Assembly: GCA_049317725.1 (NCBI GenBank)
Contig: JBMOHS010000078.1
Coordinates: forward strand, 1-18,106
Length of the DNA: 18,106 bases
Direction: 5' to 3'
From: CAIOZW01 sp049317725
Lineage (GTDB): Bacteria > Acidobacteriota > Blastocatellia > RBC074
The notes under the pieces were generated by a model. It had not been told where the DNA came from, did no database searches, and was given only the letters and a program-made list of their open reading frames with translations. Shown here piece after piece: positions 1-8,480 of this stretch. The position numbers were made by a program, and so were the translations under genes. Each line of letters begins with the position of its first letter. Position 1 is the stretch's first letter.

Positions 1-641
1 GGTCGATGTACTCGATCGGCTGGAACTGGGCCTTCCGGAACTTTGCCGCCGAGGGCTACGCGGTCCTCTACACCAATCCGCGAGGCTCGACCGGTTATGG
101 GCAAGAGTTTGTCAATGGCATCCAGTACAGCTACCCCGGCAAGGATTATGACGATCTGATGGCCGGGGTCGACGCCGCAATCGGCAAAGGCTTCATCGAC
201 GAGAAGAACCTCTTCGTCTGCGGAGGAAGCGGCGGGGGTGTGCTCACCGCCTGGATCGTCGGCCATACCAACCGGTTCACGGCGGCAGTCTCGATGCGTC
301 CGGTGATCAACTGGCATTCGTTTGTCGGGACGACGGACGGGCCGAGCTGGTACTCCCAGTTCCGCAAGTATCCGTGGGAGGATCCGATGGAGTTTGCCGT
401 CCGGTCCCCACTCCACTATGTCGCCAACGTGACGACGCCGACCATGGTCATGACGGGCGAGGCCGACCTGCGGACACCGATGGGGCAGAGCGAAGAGTAC
501 TACCGTGCCCTCAAGATGCTCAAGAAGGAGACGCTCCTGGTACGGATGCCGGATGAGTATCACGGCTGGCGACGTCCCTCCCATCAACTCGCCCAGCAGC
601 TCTATCTGATGGCGTGGTTCGAGAAGTTCCGGCGGCGGTAG
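1..641 (+). CDS. S9-family (prolyl oligopeptidase/acylaminoacyl-peptidase type) serine peptidase, C-terminal part
   Basis: The open frame runs off the left edge (codons in frame from base 3), so the beta-propeller N-terminus and true start lie outside; only the alpha/beta-hydrolase catalytic domain, about 212 residues, is present. Counting from the first Met at base 6, the family's PRGSTGYGQEF oxyanion region is at 25-35. The nucleophile elbow GGSGGG places catalytic Ser at 75, GEADLRTP gives the acid Asp154 and EYHGW gives His186, so the triad is complete. Family members hydrolyse short peptides or remove acylated N-terminal residues. The tag stop lies 40 bases before the CaiB gene, so co-transcription is possible. 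S9C acylaminoacyl peptidase is more likely than DPP-IV because of the spacing and the compact C-terminus, but subfamily assignment needs the missing half. Confidence 0.9.
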   Translation, partial: SMYSIGWNWAFRNFAAEGYAVLYTNPRGSTGYGQEFVNGIQYSYPGKDYDDLMAGVDAAIGKGFIDEKNLFVCGGSGGGVLTAWIVGHTNRFTAAVSMRPVINWHSFVGTTDGPSWYSQFRKYPWEDPMEFAVRSPLHYVANVTTPTMVMTGEADLRTPMGQSEEYYRALKMLKKETLLVRMPDEYHGWRRPSHQLAQQLYLMAWFEKFRRR

Positions 642-681
642 GTGCCCAGCGGGGCCGAGGGAGTCGAGAAGGAGGCGGCCG

Positions 682-1890
682 ATGGGGGTCTTGGATGGGG
701 TGACGGTGCTCGATCTGACAAGGTTATTGCCTGGGGCGGTCGCCTCGATGATGCTCGGCGATTTTGGGGCGCGCGTGATCAAGGTTGAGGCACCCGGTGG
801 CGGAGATCCGATGCGCTCCCTTCCCCTTGGGACAGAAGACCCGGAGGCCTCCTTCCGGTTGATCAACCGCAACAAGCGGAGCGTGGTGATCGATCTGAAA
901 TCGGAGGCGGGCCGGGAGATCTTTGGGCGGCTGGTCGATCAGGCCGACGTCGTGCTGGAAGGCTTCCGGCCCGGGGTGATGGACCGGTTGGGCATCGGCG
1001 AGGCGGCGTTGCGGGCACGCAACCCACGCCTCGTCTACTGTGCCTTGACCGGCTTTGGGCAGGATGGGCCGAACCGGTTGCGACCAGGCCATGACGCCAA
1101 CTACCTGGCACTCGCAGGGTTGCTCGGGCTCAACGGGGAGCGGGAAGGACCGCCGCGCCTGCCCGGAGTGCAGATTGCCGATCTCGCCGGGGGGAGCCTT
1201 CACGCGGTGATCGGGATTCTGCTGGCCCTGCTGGCGCGAGAACGGACTGGACTCGGGCAGATGGTCGACATCTCGATGCTCGATTGCAGCCTGACGATGA
1301 TGTTCATTCCGCTCGCCCAGTATCTTGCCGAGCGCCGGCAACCGACGCGGGGCGCAGAGGCGCTGACTGGTCGCTATGCGTGCTACCAGATCTATGGCAC
1401 GCGGGACGGGCGCTATTTGGCCTTGGCCGCGCTCGAACCAAAGTTCTGGGAGGTCTTCTGTGGACATCTCCGCCGGGAGGAGTGGAGAGGCCAGCAGTTC
1501 GACTTGGCGGCACAGCCTTCGTTGATGGAGGCCGTCTCAGCCCTTTTTCAGGAGCGGACGCTCGCCGAGTGGGTCACGGAGTTCGAGGGGGTGGAGACCT
1601 GCCTGGCCCCCGTTCTGGAGCTGGCCGAGGTGCTCGAGGACCCGCAGATTCGGGCCCGGGGCCTCGTAGTCGAAGTCCAGTCCGAAACGCCAGGGCAGGG
1701 GAGGGATGTTCAGCTTGCGCCCGTCATCCGGCTCTCCCTGACCCCGGGACGGATCGATCTTCCCCCGCCACGCCTTGGCGCAGACACGCGGGAGCTGCTC
1801 ACTGAACTGGGCTACTCCACCTCACAGATTGACGCCTGGATGGCCGACGGGGTTGTCGAGGAGTCCCGTCCAGAAAGGCAAGTACGATGA
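682..1890 (+). CDS. CaiB/BaiF-family acyl-CoA enzyme, alpha-methylacyl-CoA racemase-like
   Basis: A 402-residue protein, usual length for the family. The ATG at 682 follows a GGAGG site at 671-675. The N-terminus (GVTVLDLTRLLPGAVASMMLGDFGA) is the classic CaiB/BaiF CoA-binding fold. Family III members are either CoA-transferases, using an Asp to form acyl anhydrides, or alpha-methylacyl-CoA racemases. Here GHDANY puts His137 where the racemase general base lies, ADLAGG puts Asp167 at the partner position, and LEPKFW gives Glu252. This trio resembles the mycobacterial racemase, so epimerisation of a 2-methylacyl-CoA is my first guess, with CoA transfer as the alternative. The stop codon overlaps the start of the next dehydrogenase (ATGA), so the two are translationally coupled and probably act in one acyl-CoA or alcohol degradation route. 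Confidence 0.88.
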   Translation: MGVLDGVTVLDLTRLLPGAVASMMLGDFGARVIKVEAPGGGDPMRSLPLGTEDPEASFRLINRNKRSVVIDLKSEAGREIFGRLVDQADVVLEGFRPGVMDRLGIGEAALRARNPRLVYCALTGFGQDGPNRLRPGHDANYLALAGLLGLNGEREGPPRLPGVQIADLAGGSLHAVIGILLALLARERTGLGQMVDISMLDCSLTMMFIPLAQYLAERRQPTRGAEALTGRYACYQIYGTRDGRYLALAALEPKFWEVFCGHLRREEWRGQQFDLAAQPSLMEAVSALFQERTLAEWVTEFEGVETCLAPVLELAEVLEDPQIRARGLVVEVQSETPGQGRDVQLAPVIRLSLTPGRIDLPPPRLGADTRELLTELGYSTSQIDAWMADGVVEESRPERQVR

Positions 1891-2945
1891 CGACAATGCG
1901 GGCTGCGGTGATGCCAGCCTTTGGAGAGTCGCTGACGATGCGGGAGGTCCCCCTCCCAGTGCCCGGGCCTGGGGAAGTTCTGCTGCGGGTGGCGGCGTGT
2001 GGTGTTTGCCATTCTGACCTGCACCTGATCCGAGGGGAGTGGGAACAGCTCAAGCCGATTACGCGCCTTCCCCTCATCCCGGGGCACGAAGTGACCGGGA
2101 CGGTGGTCGCGTGTGGCCCGGGAGAGATGGGGGATCCTCCGCTCGCCCCGGGCGACCGAGTCGGTGTTCCCTGGCTCCACTCGACCTGTGACGTGTGTGA
2201 GTACTGCCTGGCGGGACGCGAGACCCTCTGCCTGCGTCAGCAGATTACCGGAGTCACCGTCGATGGGGGCTATGCCGAGTACCTCAAGGCCCCGGCCAGC
2301 CACACGATCCGGATTCCGGACAACCTTGGCTTCGTTGAGGCGGCTCCGCTCTTCTGTGCGGGATTGACGGTCTATGCCGCGCTGCGGCGGTCCGGCATTG
2401 GGCCAGGTGAGCGCTTGGCCGTTTTTGGGGTTGGCGGATTGGGCCATCTAGGGATCCAACTGGCCGTCGCCCAGGGCATCGAGGTGATCGCCGTTGATCT
2501 TAGCGAGGAGAAGTTGGCCCTGGCACGAGCCTGCGGCGCTGCATACACGCTGCTGGCCGGGCAGGAGTCGACCGGGGGGACACCCGCCCCGATTCCCAAG
2601 CAGATTCGGCAACTCGGGGGGGCGCACGTTGCCCTGGTGACGGCCGGCAGCCGGGGAGCCTATGAGACGGCATTGCGCTCGCTGCGTCGCGGCGGAACCC
2701 TGGCGATGGTGGGGATGGCACCCGAGCCGATGGCCCTCTCTTCCGTCGCCATGGTCGCCGGGGAGTTTCGGATTGTCGCCTCGGCGGTCGGGACCCGGCA
2801 GGAGCTGCGCGAAGTCCTCGATCTGGCTGCGCGGGGGGGGCTGCGCTGCCATGTCGAGACGGCCCCCTTCAAGGAGGTCGATCGTGTCTTGCGGGAGATG
2901 CACGCCGGGCAACTGATGGGGCGTGTTGTCCTCACCTTTCCGTGA
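1887..2945 (+). CDS. Zinc-dependent medium-chain alcohol dehydrogenase
   Basis: A 352-residue MDR-superfamily enzyme that oxidises an alcohol with NAD(P). Catalytic zinc ligands are visible as Cys41 (CGVCHSD), His67 and Glu68 (PGHEVTG) and Cys157 (LFCAGLTVY). The structural zinc lobe is intact with Cys101, 104, 107 and 115. The Rossmann loop GVGGLGHLG is at 181-189 and the second strand ends in Asp204 (IAVDLSEEKL), which favours NAD over NADP. The CGVCHSDLH and C-x2-C-x2-C pattern fits the bacterial AdhP/yeast-ADH-like group acting on primary alcohols. The ATG at 1887 overlaps the CaiB stop by four bases and has AAGG eight bases upstream. It ends 18 bases before the convergent minus-strand gene; no terminator hairpin is visible in that gap. 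Confidence 0.93.
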   Translation: MTTMRAAVMPAFGESLTMREVPLPVPGPGEVLLRVAACGVCHSDLHLIRGEWEQLKPITRLPLIPGHEVTGTVVACGPGEMGDPPLAPGDRVGVPWLHSTCDVCEYCLAGRETLCLRQQITGVTVDGGYAEYLKAPASHTIRIPDNLGFVEAAPLFCAGLTVYAALRRSGIGPGERLAVFGVGGLGHLGIQLAVAQGIEVIAVDLSEEKLALARACGAAYTLLAGQESTGGTPAPIPKQIRQLGGAHVALVTAGSRGAYETALRSLRRGGTLAMVGMAPEPMALSSVAMVAGEFRIVASAVGTRQELREVLDLAARGGLRCHVETAPFKEVDRVLREMHAGQLMGRVVLTFP

Positions 2946-2963
2946 GGGGGTGCCGGTGGGGGC

Positions 2964-3425
2964 CTAGATCGGCTCGCCGTGGTGGACGCGCCGTCGCAGG
3001 TGCGCCGCTCCGACAAAGAGGACCAGCAGGCTACTCAGCCAGACATAGGCACCGATCCGTAACTGGTGGGCTGCGACAACCCCCTCGTCGACTCCGACGG
3101 GGAGCCCCACCCCATCCCATCCGTAGAAGAGAAGGCTGGTCGCCGCCAGCAAGAGTCCCACCAGGGCGCAGCCCAACGAGAGGGTCCAGCGACGGAAGAG
3201 GAAGAGGAACATCCCAGCCAACCAGAGCGGGTTGGCCAGCCAGGCTACCTGCCCGACCAGCACCGTCATCCATCCCCTCAGCAGGACGCTGTAGCCGTAC
3301 CAGATCTCCCGTCCCCCTCTCTCCACTTCGAGACAGGGAAGTCCACAGGCGAGAACAAAAAGGAAGAGGCTGGCGGTTGGCACGAACCAGCGCGAAAGAT
3401 CAGGAGAGGTCTGGTTATTTGGCAT
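2964..3425 (-). CDS. Small four-helix membrane protein of unknown function
   Basis: I do not recognise a family. The 153-residue product has hydrophobic stretches at about 13-30, 52-77, 82-102 and 124-142, separated by short loops. Arg/His-rich segments (FRRW near 77-80; LRRRVHH near 143-149) would by the positive-inside rule face the cytoplasm. The loop GWDGVGLPVGVDEG (102-115) is acidic and Gly-rich. The ATG at 3425 has GGAG about seven bases upstream. It follows the xylulokinase stop by 34 bases on the same strand and is the last gene of the sugar operon, so co-expression is likely, but nothing in it shows a transport or enzymatic role. It could equally be a passenger with its own function. 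Confidence 0.7.
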   Translation of the reverse strand: MPNNQTSPDLSRWFVPTASLFLFVLACGLPCLEVERGGREIWYGYSVLLRGWMTVLVGQVAWLANPLWLAGMFLFLFRRWTLSLGCALVGLLLAATSLLFYGWDGVGLPVGVDEGVVAAHQLRIGAYVWLSSLLVLFVGAAHLRRRVHHGEPI

Positions 3426-3459
3426 GACGTTCTCCGGGAGAATGGCCCAGTGGATTGGC

Positions 3460-4995
3460 CTACGCGATCAGTCGGCGATGCAGAGCGAACGAGGGGGCAA
3501 GGTCGCTGACGACCCGGTGATGGAGCGCCTGCATCTGTTGGTAGAGGGCTTGGTGGGCGGGATTGGGGAGGGTGCGGGTCGACTCCTCGAGCTTGACGTA
3601 GCGGTCACAGATGGCCTCGATCGAGGCCTCGGTAGTTCCCCGCGCCTTCTCCCAGACCCAGAGCGACTGGAGCGCGGCCCCCAAGGCCGCCCCCTCCTCC
3701 TGGACGAGGCAGACCACCTCGACCCCGAAGATGTCGGCCAGAATCTGGCGCCAGATGGCGCTCTTCGCTCCGCCGCCGGTGGCCCGGATCTCGCGCGGGG
3801 CCATCCCCAGCTCCCGCAGGCGGTCGAGGCCGTAGGCGAGCCCGAGAGTTGTCCCCTCCATCGCTGCCCGGGCAAAGTGAGGGATCGAGCAGGTCTTCTC
3901 GCGCAGGCCGAAGTAGACGCCCGTTCCATCCGGCACATCCGGCGTCCGCTCCCCCTCGAAGAAGGGGAGGAGGAGCAGCCCGTCGTTTCCGGCGGGCGCC
4001 TTGGCCGCCTGCGCCGCGAGCGCGTCGTGGGAGAGGCTAAACTGGCGCCGGACCATCTCCGTCGCGACCGTCACATTGAGCGTGCAGACGAGCGGCAACC
4101 ACCGGCCTGTCGAGTCACAGAAGGCGGCGACCTCCCCCTTGGGATCGATCACCGGAGTGGGGCTGCACGCATAGATGGTGCCGGAGGTTCCAAGGCTGAC
4201 CGTGACCACCCCGGGGCGGACGTTTCCCGTTCCGATCGCCCCCATCATGTTGTCGCCGCCACCCGTCGAGATGACCACTTCAGGGGAGAGCCCCCACCGT
4301 GCGGCGAGCGACGGACGGAGCGTGCCAAGCGGCTGATCGCTCGGCAGCAAGGAGGGAAGCTTCGCGGCCAAGTCCGTGTCGATCGCCGCGATCGCTGCGG
4401 CTGACCAACGACGCTGCCGGACATCGAGCAGGGCTGTCCCCGAGGCGTCTCCGCACTCCATCGCCTTCCGGCCGCTCAAGTGGAAGTTGAGGTAGTCGTG
4501 GGGGAGCAGGACTGTCGCCAGCCGCGCGTAGAGTTCTGGCTCGTGCCGCTTCATCCAGAGGATCTTCGAGGCGGTGAAACCGGCCGGGATCCCATTGCCG
4601 ACCTGCTCGATCGTCCGTTCGAGCCCGCCCAGCGAGTCGATCAGTTGCGCGCACTCTGCCGAGGTGCTCGTGTCGCACCAGAGCTTCGCCGCCCGGAGTG
4701 GCTGGTCCGCCGCGTCGAGCGCGACAAACCCGTGCTGCTGTCCGGAGACCCCGATCGCCCGGATCACGGCGCGATCCCCTCCGGCGGCGTCGAGCTGCGC
4801 CAAGACTTCCCCAACCGTCATTTCGAGAGCCGTGACCCATTCGGCGGGCCATTGCTCCTTGTGGCCGGGGGGGAGCCCCTCGATCAGCTCGTACGCTGCC
4901 GAGGCCGCGGCGATGATCTCGCCGCTGGCCCCGTCGAGGAGCACCGCCTTCGTGCTCTGTGTGCCGCTGTCGATCCCCAGAAAGTAGTCGCTCAT
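3460..4995 (-). CDS. xylB: Xylulokinase (FGGY carbohydrate kinase)
   Basis: A 511-residue FGGY kinase that transfers ATP phosphate to D-xylulose, giving xylulose 5-phosphate for the pentose phosphate pathway. The N-terminal phosphate loop LGIDSGTQSTK is at 6-16, the xylulokinase hallmark SGQQHG at 84-89, LPHDYLN at 164-170, the catalytic base in GGGDNM (Asp248), the second nucleotide element SLGTSG at 267-272 and a C-terminal ATGGGAKS loop. SGQ-x-HG separates xylulokinases from glycerol and gluconate kinases. An in-frame extension back to 5103 lies inside the upstream FAH gene and has no family similarity; the ATG at 4995 with GAGAGAA upstream fits the family start. It begins seven bases after the FAH stop, so the two are co-translated. 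A related ketose or sugar-acid substrate is possible. Confidence 0.93.
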   Translation of the reverse strand: MSDYFLGIDSGTQSTKAVLLDGASGEIIAAASAAYELIEGLPPGHKEQWPAEWVTALEMTVGEVLAQLDAAGGDRAVIRAIGVSGQQHGFVALDAADQPLRAAKLWCDTSTSAECAQLIDSLGGLERTIEQVGNGIPAGFTASKILWMKRHEPELYARLATVLLPHDYLNFHLSGRKAMECGDASGTALLDVRQRRWSAAAIAAIDTDLAAKLPSLLPSDQPLGTLRPSLAARWGLSPEVVISTGGGDNMMGAIGTGNVRPGVVTVSLGTSGTIYACSPTPVIDPKGEVAAFCDSTGRWLPLVCTLNVTVATEMVRRQFSLSHDALAAQAAKAPAGNDGLLLLPFFEGERTPDVPDGTGVYFGLREKTCSIPHFARAAMEGTTLGLAYGLDRLRELGMAPREIRATGGGAKSAIWRQILADIFGVEVVCLVQEEGAALGAALQSLWVWEKARGTTEASIEAICDRYVKLEESTRTLPNPAHQALYQQMQALHHRVVSDLAPSFALHRRLIA

Positions 4996-5002
4996 GGTTC
5001 TC

Positions 5003-5842
5003 TCAACCGCTGACAAAGGGGTTGCGCAGGACGCCGATGCCTTCGAGCTCAACCTCGAACTGGTCGCCCGGCTGCAGCAGGACTGGGGGATTGCGGAAGA
5101 CACCGACCCCCTCCGGGGTGCCTGTGGCGATGACGTCGCCCGGCTCGAGCGTAATTCCCTGGGAGATGTAGTGGATCAGGTAGGCGATCGGGAAGATCAT
5201 CTGCCCCGTGTTCGAGCGCTGCATGACTTGCCCATTGAGCCGCCCCTCGATTGCCAAGGCTTGCGGATCGGCGATCTCGTCGCGCGTCACGATCCAGGGC
5301 CCCAGCGGAGCGAACCCGTCGAGGCTCTTGCCCCGAATCCACTGCCCGTCAGCGAATTGCAGGTCGCGTGCGCTGATGTCGTTGAGGCAGCTATAGCCGT
5401 AGACGTGATCGAGTGCCTCTGCCTCCGAAACCCGCCGCGCCTGCCGCCCGATGACCACCGCCAGCTCCGCCTCGAAGTCGATCTGCTGCGAGATCGCGTG
5501 CAGGGTCACCGGCGCCTCGTGTGCGGTCAACGAGTTGGGCAACTTGGTGAAGATCAGTGGACTGGCCGGCGGCTCGCTCCCGCCCTCGACGGCATGATCG
5601 TAGTAGTTGCGGCCAATACAGATGATCTTGCCCGGCGTGACCGCGGGTAGAAACTCGATCGCATCCAGCCCGTAGGCCGCCGTCGCGTTGGCCTGCTCGA
5701 TCGCCCGCAGCCCATCCGCTCCTCGCGCGATCAGGCTGCGCATATCTGGCGCCACCGATGTCACGTCGACGATCGCCTCACCTTTGACCACCCCGAGCCG
5801 GGGCCCTGAATCTGTCTTTGTCCTGAATTGCAGCAGCTTCAT
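5003..5842 (-). CDS. Fumarylacetoacetate hydrolase (FAH) family protein
   Basis: A 279-residue FAH-fold enzyme, the usual size of the bacterial two-domain type. Motifs are IGRNYYDH (77-84), the metal ligands Glu124 and Glu126 in IDFEAELAVVIG and Asp155 in LNDISARD, KSLDGFAPLGP (172-182) and GTPEGVG (241-247). Members use Mg or Mn to cleave C-C bonds in diketo acids or to hydrate or decarboxylate keto acids. In sugar operons they include 2,4-diketo-3-deoxy-rhamnonate and -fuconate hydrolases, yielding pyruvate plus an aldehyde or acid. Location between a sugar ABC transporter and a xylulokinase supports a sugar-acid substrate, but no lactonase or sugar-acid dehydratase is in the window to make one. 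The ATG at 5842 is preceded by AGGA. Confidence 0.9.
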   Translation of the reverse strand: MKLLQFRTKTDSGPRLGVVKGEAIVDVTSVAPDMRSLIARGADGLRAIEQANATAAYGLDAIEFLPAVTPGKIICIGRNYYDHAVEGGSEPPASPLIFTKLPNSLTAHEAPVTLHAISQQIDFEAELAVVIGRQARRVSEAEALDHVYGYSCLNDISARDLQFADGQWIRGKSLDGFAPLGPWIVTRDEIADPQALAIEGRLNGQVMQRSNTGQMIFPIAYLIHYISQGITLEPGDVIATGTPEGVGVFRNPPVLLQPGDQFEVELEGIGVLRNPFVSG

Positions 5843-5928
5843 CTCAAGTTGTCCTGTTCTTCGCTTGGTTGGCTCATCTCCCTGCCTCCATCGGGATTGA
5901 ATGAGGCGAGGAGAAGCCGTTGAATATC

Positions 5929-6897
<969 letters not shown>

Positions 6898-6902
6898 AGC
6901 GA

Positions 6903-8429
6903 TCAACCTTCTTCCTCAACGGCAGCATACTTGAGGATCTCTTCCTGCGTGGTCTCGCGGGCGGAGAGATCGGCAACGAGACGTCCCCGGCGCATGACCA
7001 GGATCCGATCCGCCATTCCCAGCAACTCCGGCAGATCCGACGAGGCCATGACGATGGCGGCACCCGCCTCAGCCAGCTCATTGACCTCCCGGTAGATCTC
7101 GGCCCGGGCGGCGACGTCGACTCCCCGGGTCGGCTCGTCGAGCAGGAAAACGCCCGTCTGGGCGAAGAGCCAGCGGGCGAGCAGTGCCTTCTGCTGGTTT
7201 CCCCCGCTCATTCGTCCGACGAGAAACTGTGGATTGCCGGGCCGGATGTTGAGTTTGCCGATGTACCGCTTGGCCACCTGCGATTCCCGTTGGGCATTCA
7301 CCCGCCCCCGTTCAACCAAGGCTCCGACATTGGCCAGCGTGACATTGGTCGCCATCGAGAGGTTGAGGCAGAGCCCGGTCCGCTTCCGATCCTCCGTCAG
7401 GAGGCCCAGGCCCTTGCCGACCGCTTGCGCCGGGTGGGTCGGATTAAACCGCTGCCCGTGCAGCTCAATCTCTCCACCCGTCGCCGGGGCCGCCCCAAAG
7501 ATCGCTTCGAGGACTTCGGTCCGTCCGGCACCGGCCAGACCGGCAATCCCTAGTACCTCCCCAGCGCGAACCTCGAAGCGGATCCCTTCGAAGACGGGCG
7601 GGCGGCTCAGGTTCTCGACCCGCAGTCGCACCGGACCCCGCGCCGCCTTTCTGGGAGGAAAGATCTCTTTCAGCTCTCGTCCGGCCATATGGCGGATCAT
7701 CGTGTCGGTGTCGATCGATCCCCACTCTCCCGTGTAGACGGCACGACCATCCCGCAGGATCGTCAATTGGTCGGCGATCGCTGCCAGCTCCTCGATGCGG
7801 TGGGAGATGTAGATGATCGCCAGCCCTCTGGCTCGCAGTTGTCGGATCAGCGTGAAGAGATCTTCGACCTCGTGGTTGGTCAACGACGAGGTCGGTTCGT
7901 CCATGACGATGACCCGCTTCGCTTCGACAATCGCCCGGGTGATCTCGACCAGTTGCCGGTTGGCTGCGCTCAACTGCCCGACCTTCGCGCGCGGGTTGAG
8001 CGCGAACCCGTACTCGTCGAGCAGACGTTGCGCCGCCTCGTTGAGCTGGCGATTGTCGATCCATCCCCAGATCCCGCTCCGCCGCGGCTCACGGCCAAGA
8101 AAGATGTTCTCCGCCACGGTCAGGTGTGGAGCCAGGGAGAGCTCCTGGTAGATCATGGCGATCCCGGCGCGCAGGGCCTCTCCAGGGTGATCGAACCGCA
8201 CCGCAGTGCCATCGATCCGGATCTCGCCCCCGTCTGGCCCGTCTGGCCCGTCTGGCTGATGCACCCCTGCGAGGATCTTCATCAAGGTCGATTTGCCGGC
8301 CCCGTTCTCCCCGACGAGGGCGTGGACCTCCCCGGCTCGCACCGTCAGGTCGACGTGCGCCAAGACGGTGTTGCCTGCAAACGACTTGCTGATGCCGCGC
8401 ATCTCGAGCGCCGCAATCTGCCTCTCCAT
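6903..8429 (-). CDS. Sugar ABC transporter ATP-binding protein, two ABC domains (RbsA/XylG/MglA type)
   Basis: A 508-residue fused double-ATPase of the CUT2 carbohydrate family that energises sugar import. Domain 1 has Walker A GENGAGKST (40-48), Q-loop YQELSL, the altered signature LSAANRQLVEI (153-163) normal for this group, and Walker B VIVMDEPT (174-181). Domain 2 has the degenerate Walker A GLAGAGRTE, TEDRKRTG, signature MSGGNQQK and Walker B FLLDEPTRGVD; a degenerate second Walker A is typical. The open frame starts at a TTG at 8450, but ATG 8429 with GGAGAGAG upstream fits better. After HQPDG the protein carries two extra PDG units (about 59-67) caused by a 9-base tandem repeat. It lies 38 bases after the binding-protein gene and couples to the permease. 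Confidence 0.95.
   Translation of the reverse strand: MERQIAALEMRGISKSFAGNTVLAHVDLTVRAGEVHALVGENGAGKSTLMKILAGVHQPDGPDGPDGGEIRIDGTAVRFDHPGEALRAGIAMIYQELSLAPHLTVAENIFLGREPRRSGIWGWIDNRQLNEAAQRLLDEYGFALNPRAKVGQLSAANRQLVEITRAIVEAKRVIVMDEPTSSLTNHEVEDLFTLIRQLRARGLAIIYISHRIEELAAIADQLTILRDGRAVYTGEWGSIDTDTMIRHMAGRELKEIFPPRKAARGPVRLRVENLSRPPVFEGIRFEVRAGEVLGIAGLAGAGRTEVLEAIFGAAPATGGEIELHGQRFNPTHPAQAVGKGLGLLTEDRKRTGLCLNLSMATNVTLANVGALVERGRVNAQRESQVAKRYIGKLNIRPGNPQFLVGRMSGGNQQKALLARWLFAQTGVFLLDEPTRGVDVAARAEIYREVNELAEAGAAIVMASSDLPELLGMADRILVMRRGRLVADLSARETTQEEILKYAAVEEEG
8231..8257 (-). repeat. 9-base tandem repeat (three units) inside the sugar ABC ATPase gene
   Basis: Units of CGTCTGGCC at 8231-8239, 8240-8248 and 8249-8257 (last base T) lie head to tail. 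On the coding strand they encode three Pro-Asp-Gly tripeptides just after Walker A, where related ATPases typically have one. The reading frame is kept. Confidence 0.9.
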
Positions 8430-8447
8430 CTGACTTCTCTCTCCAAT

Positions 8448-8480
8448 CAAGACGTTATGGCAAGACGTTACGGAGTCTTG
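8448..8480 (-). repeat. Direct repeat and alternative hairpins at the end of the binding-protein gene
   Basis: CAAGACGTTA occurs at 8448-8457 and again at 8461-8470, the second overlapping the binding-protein stop codon. On the coding strand CAAGAC (8480-8475) can pair with GTCTTG at either 8466-8461 or 8453-8448, giving two mutually exclusive stem-loops between the binding-protein and ATPase genes. Stems of six pairs are short, so an RNA role is only possible, not shown. Confidence 0.55.

Noticed and set aside
2946..2963. Bidirectional terminator between the convergent alcohol dehydrogenase and membrane-protein genes
   Set aside because: The 18-base gap is G-rich with no inverted repeat or T-run.
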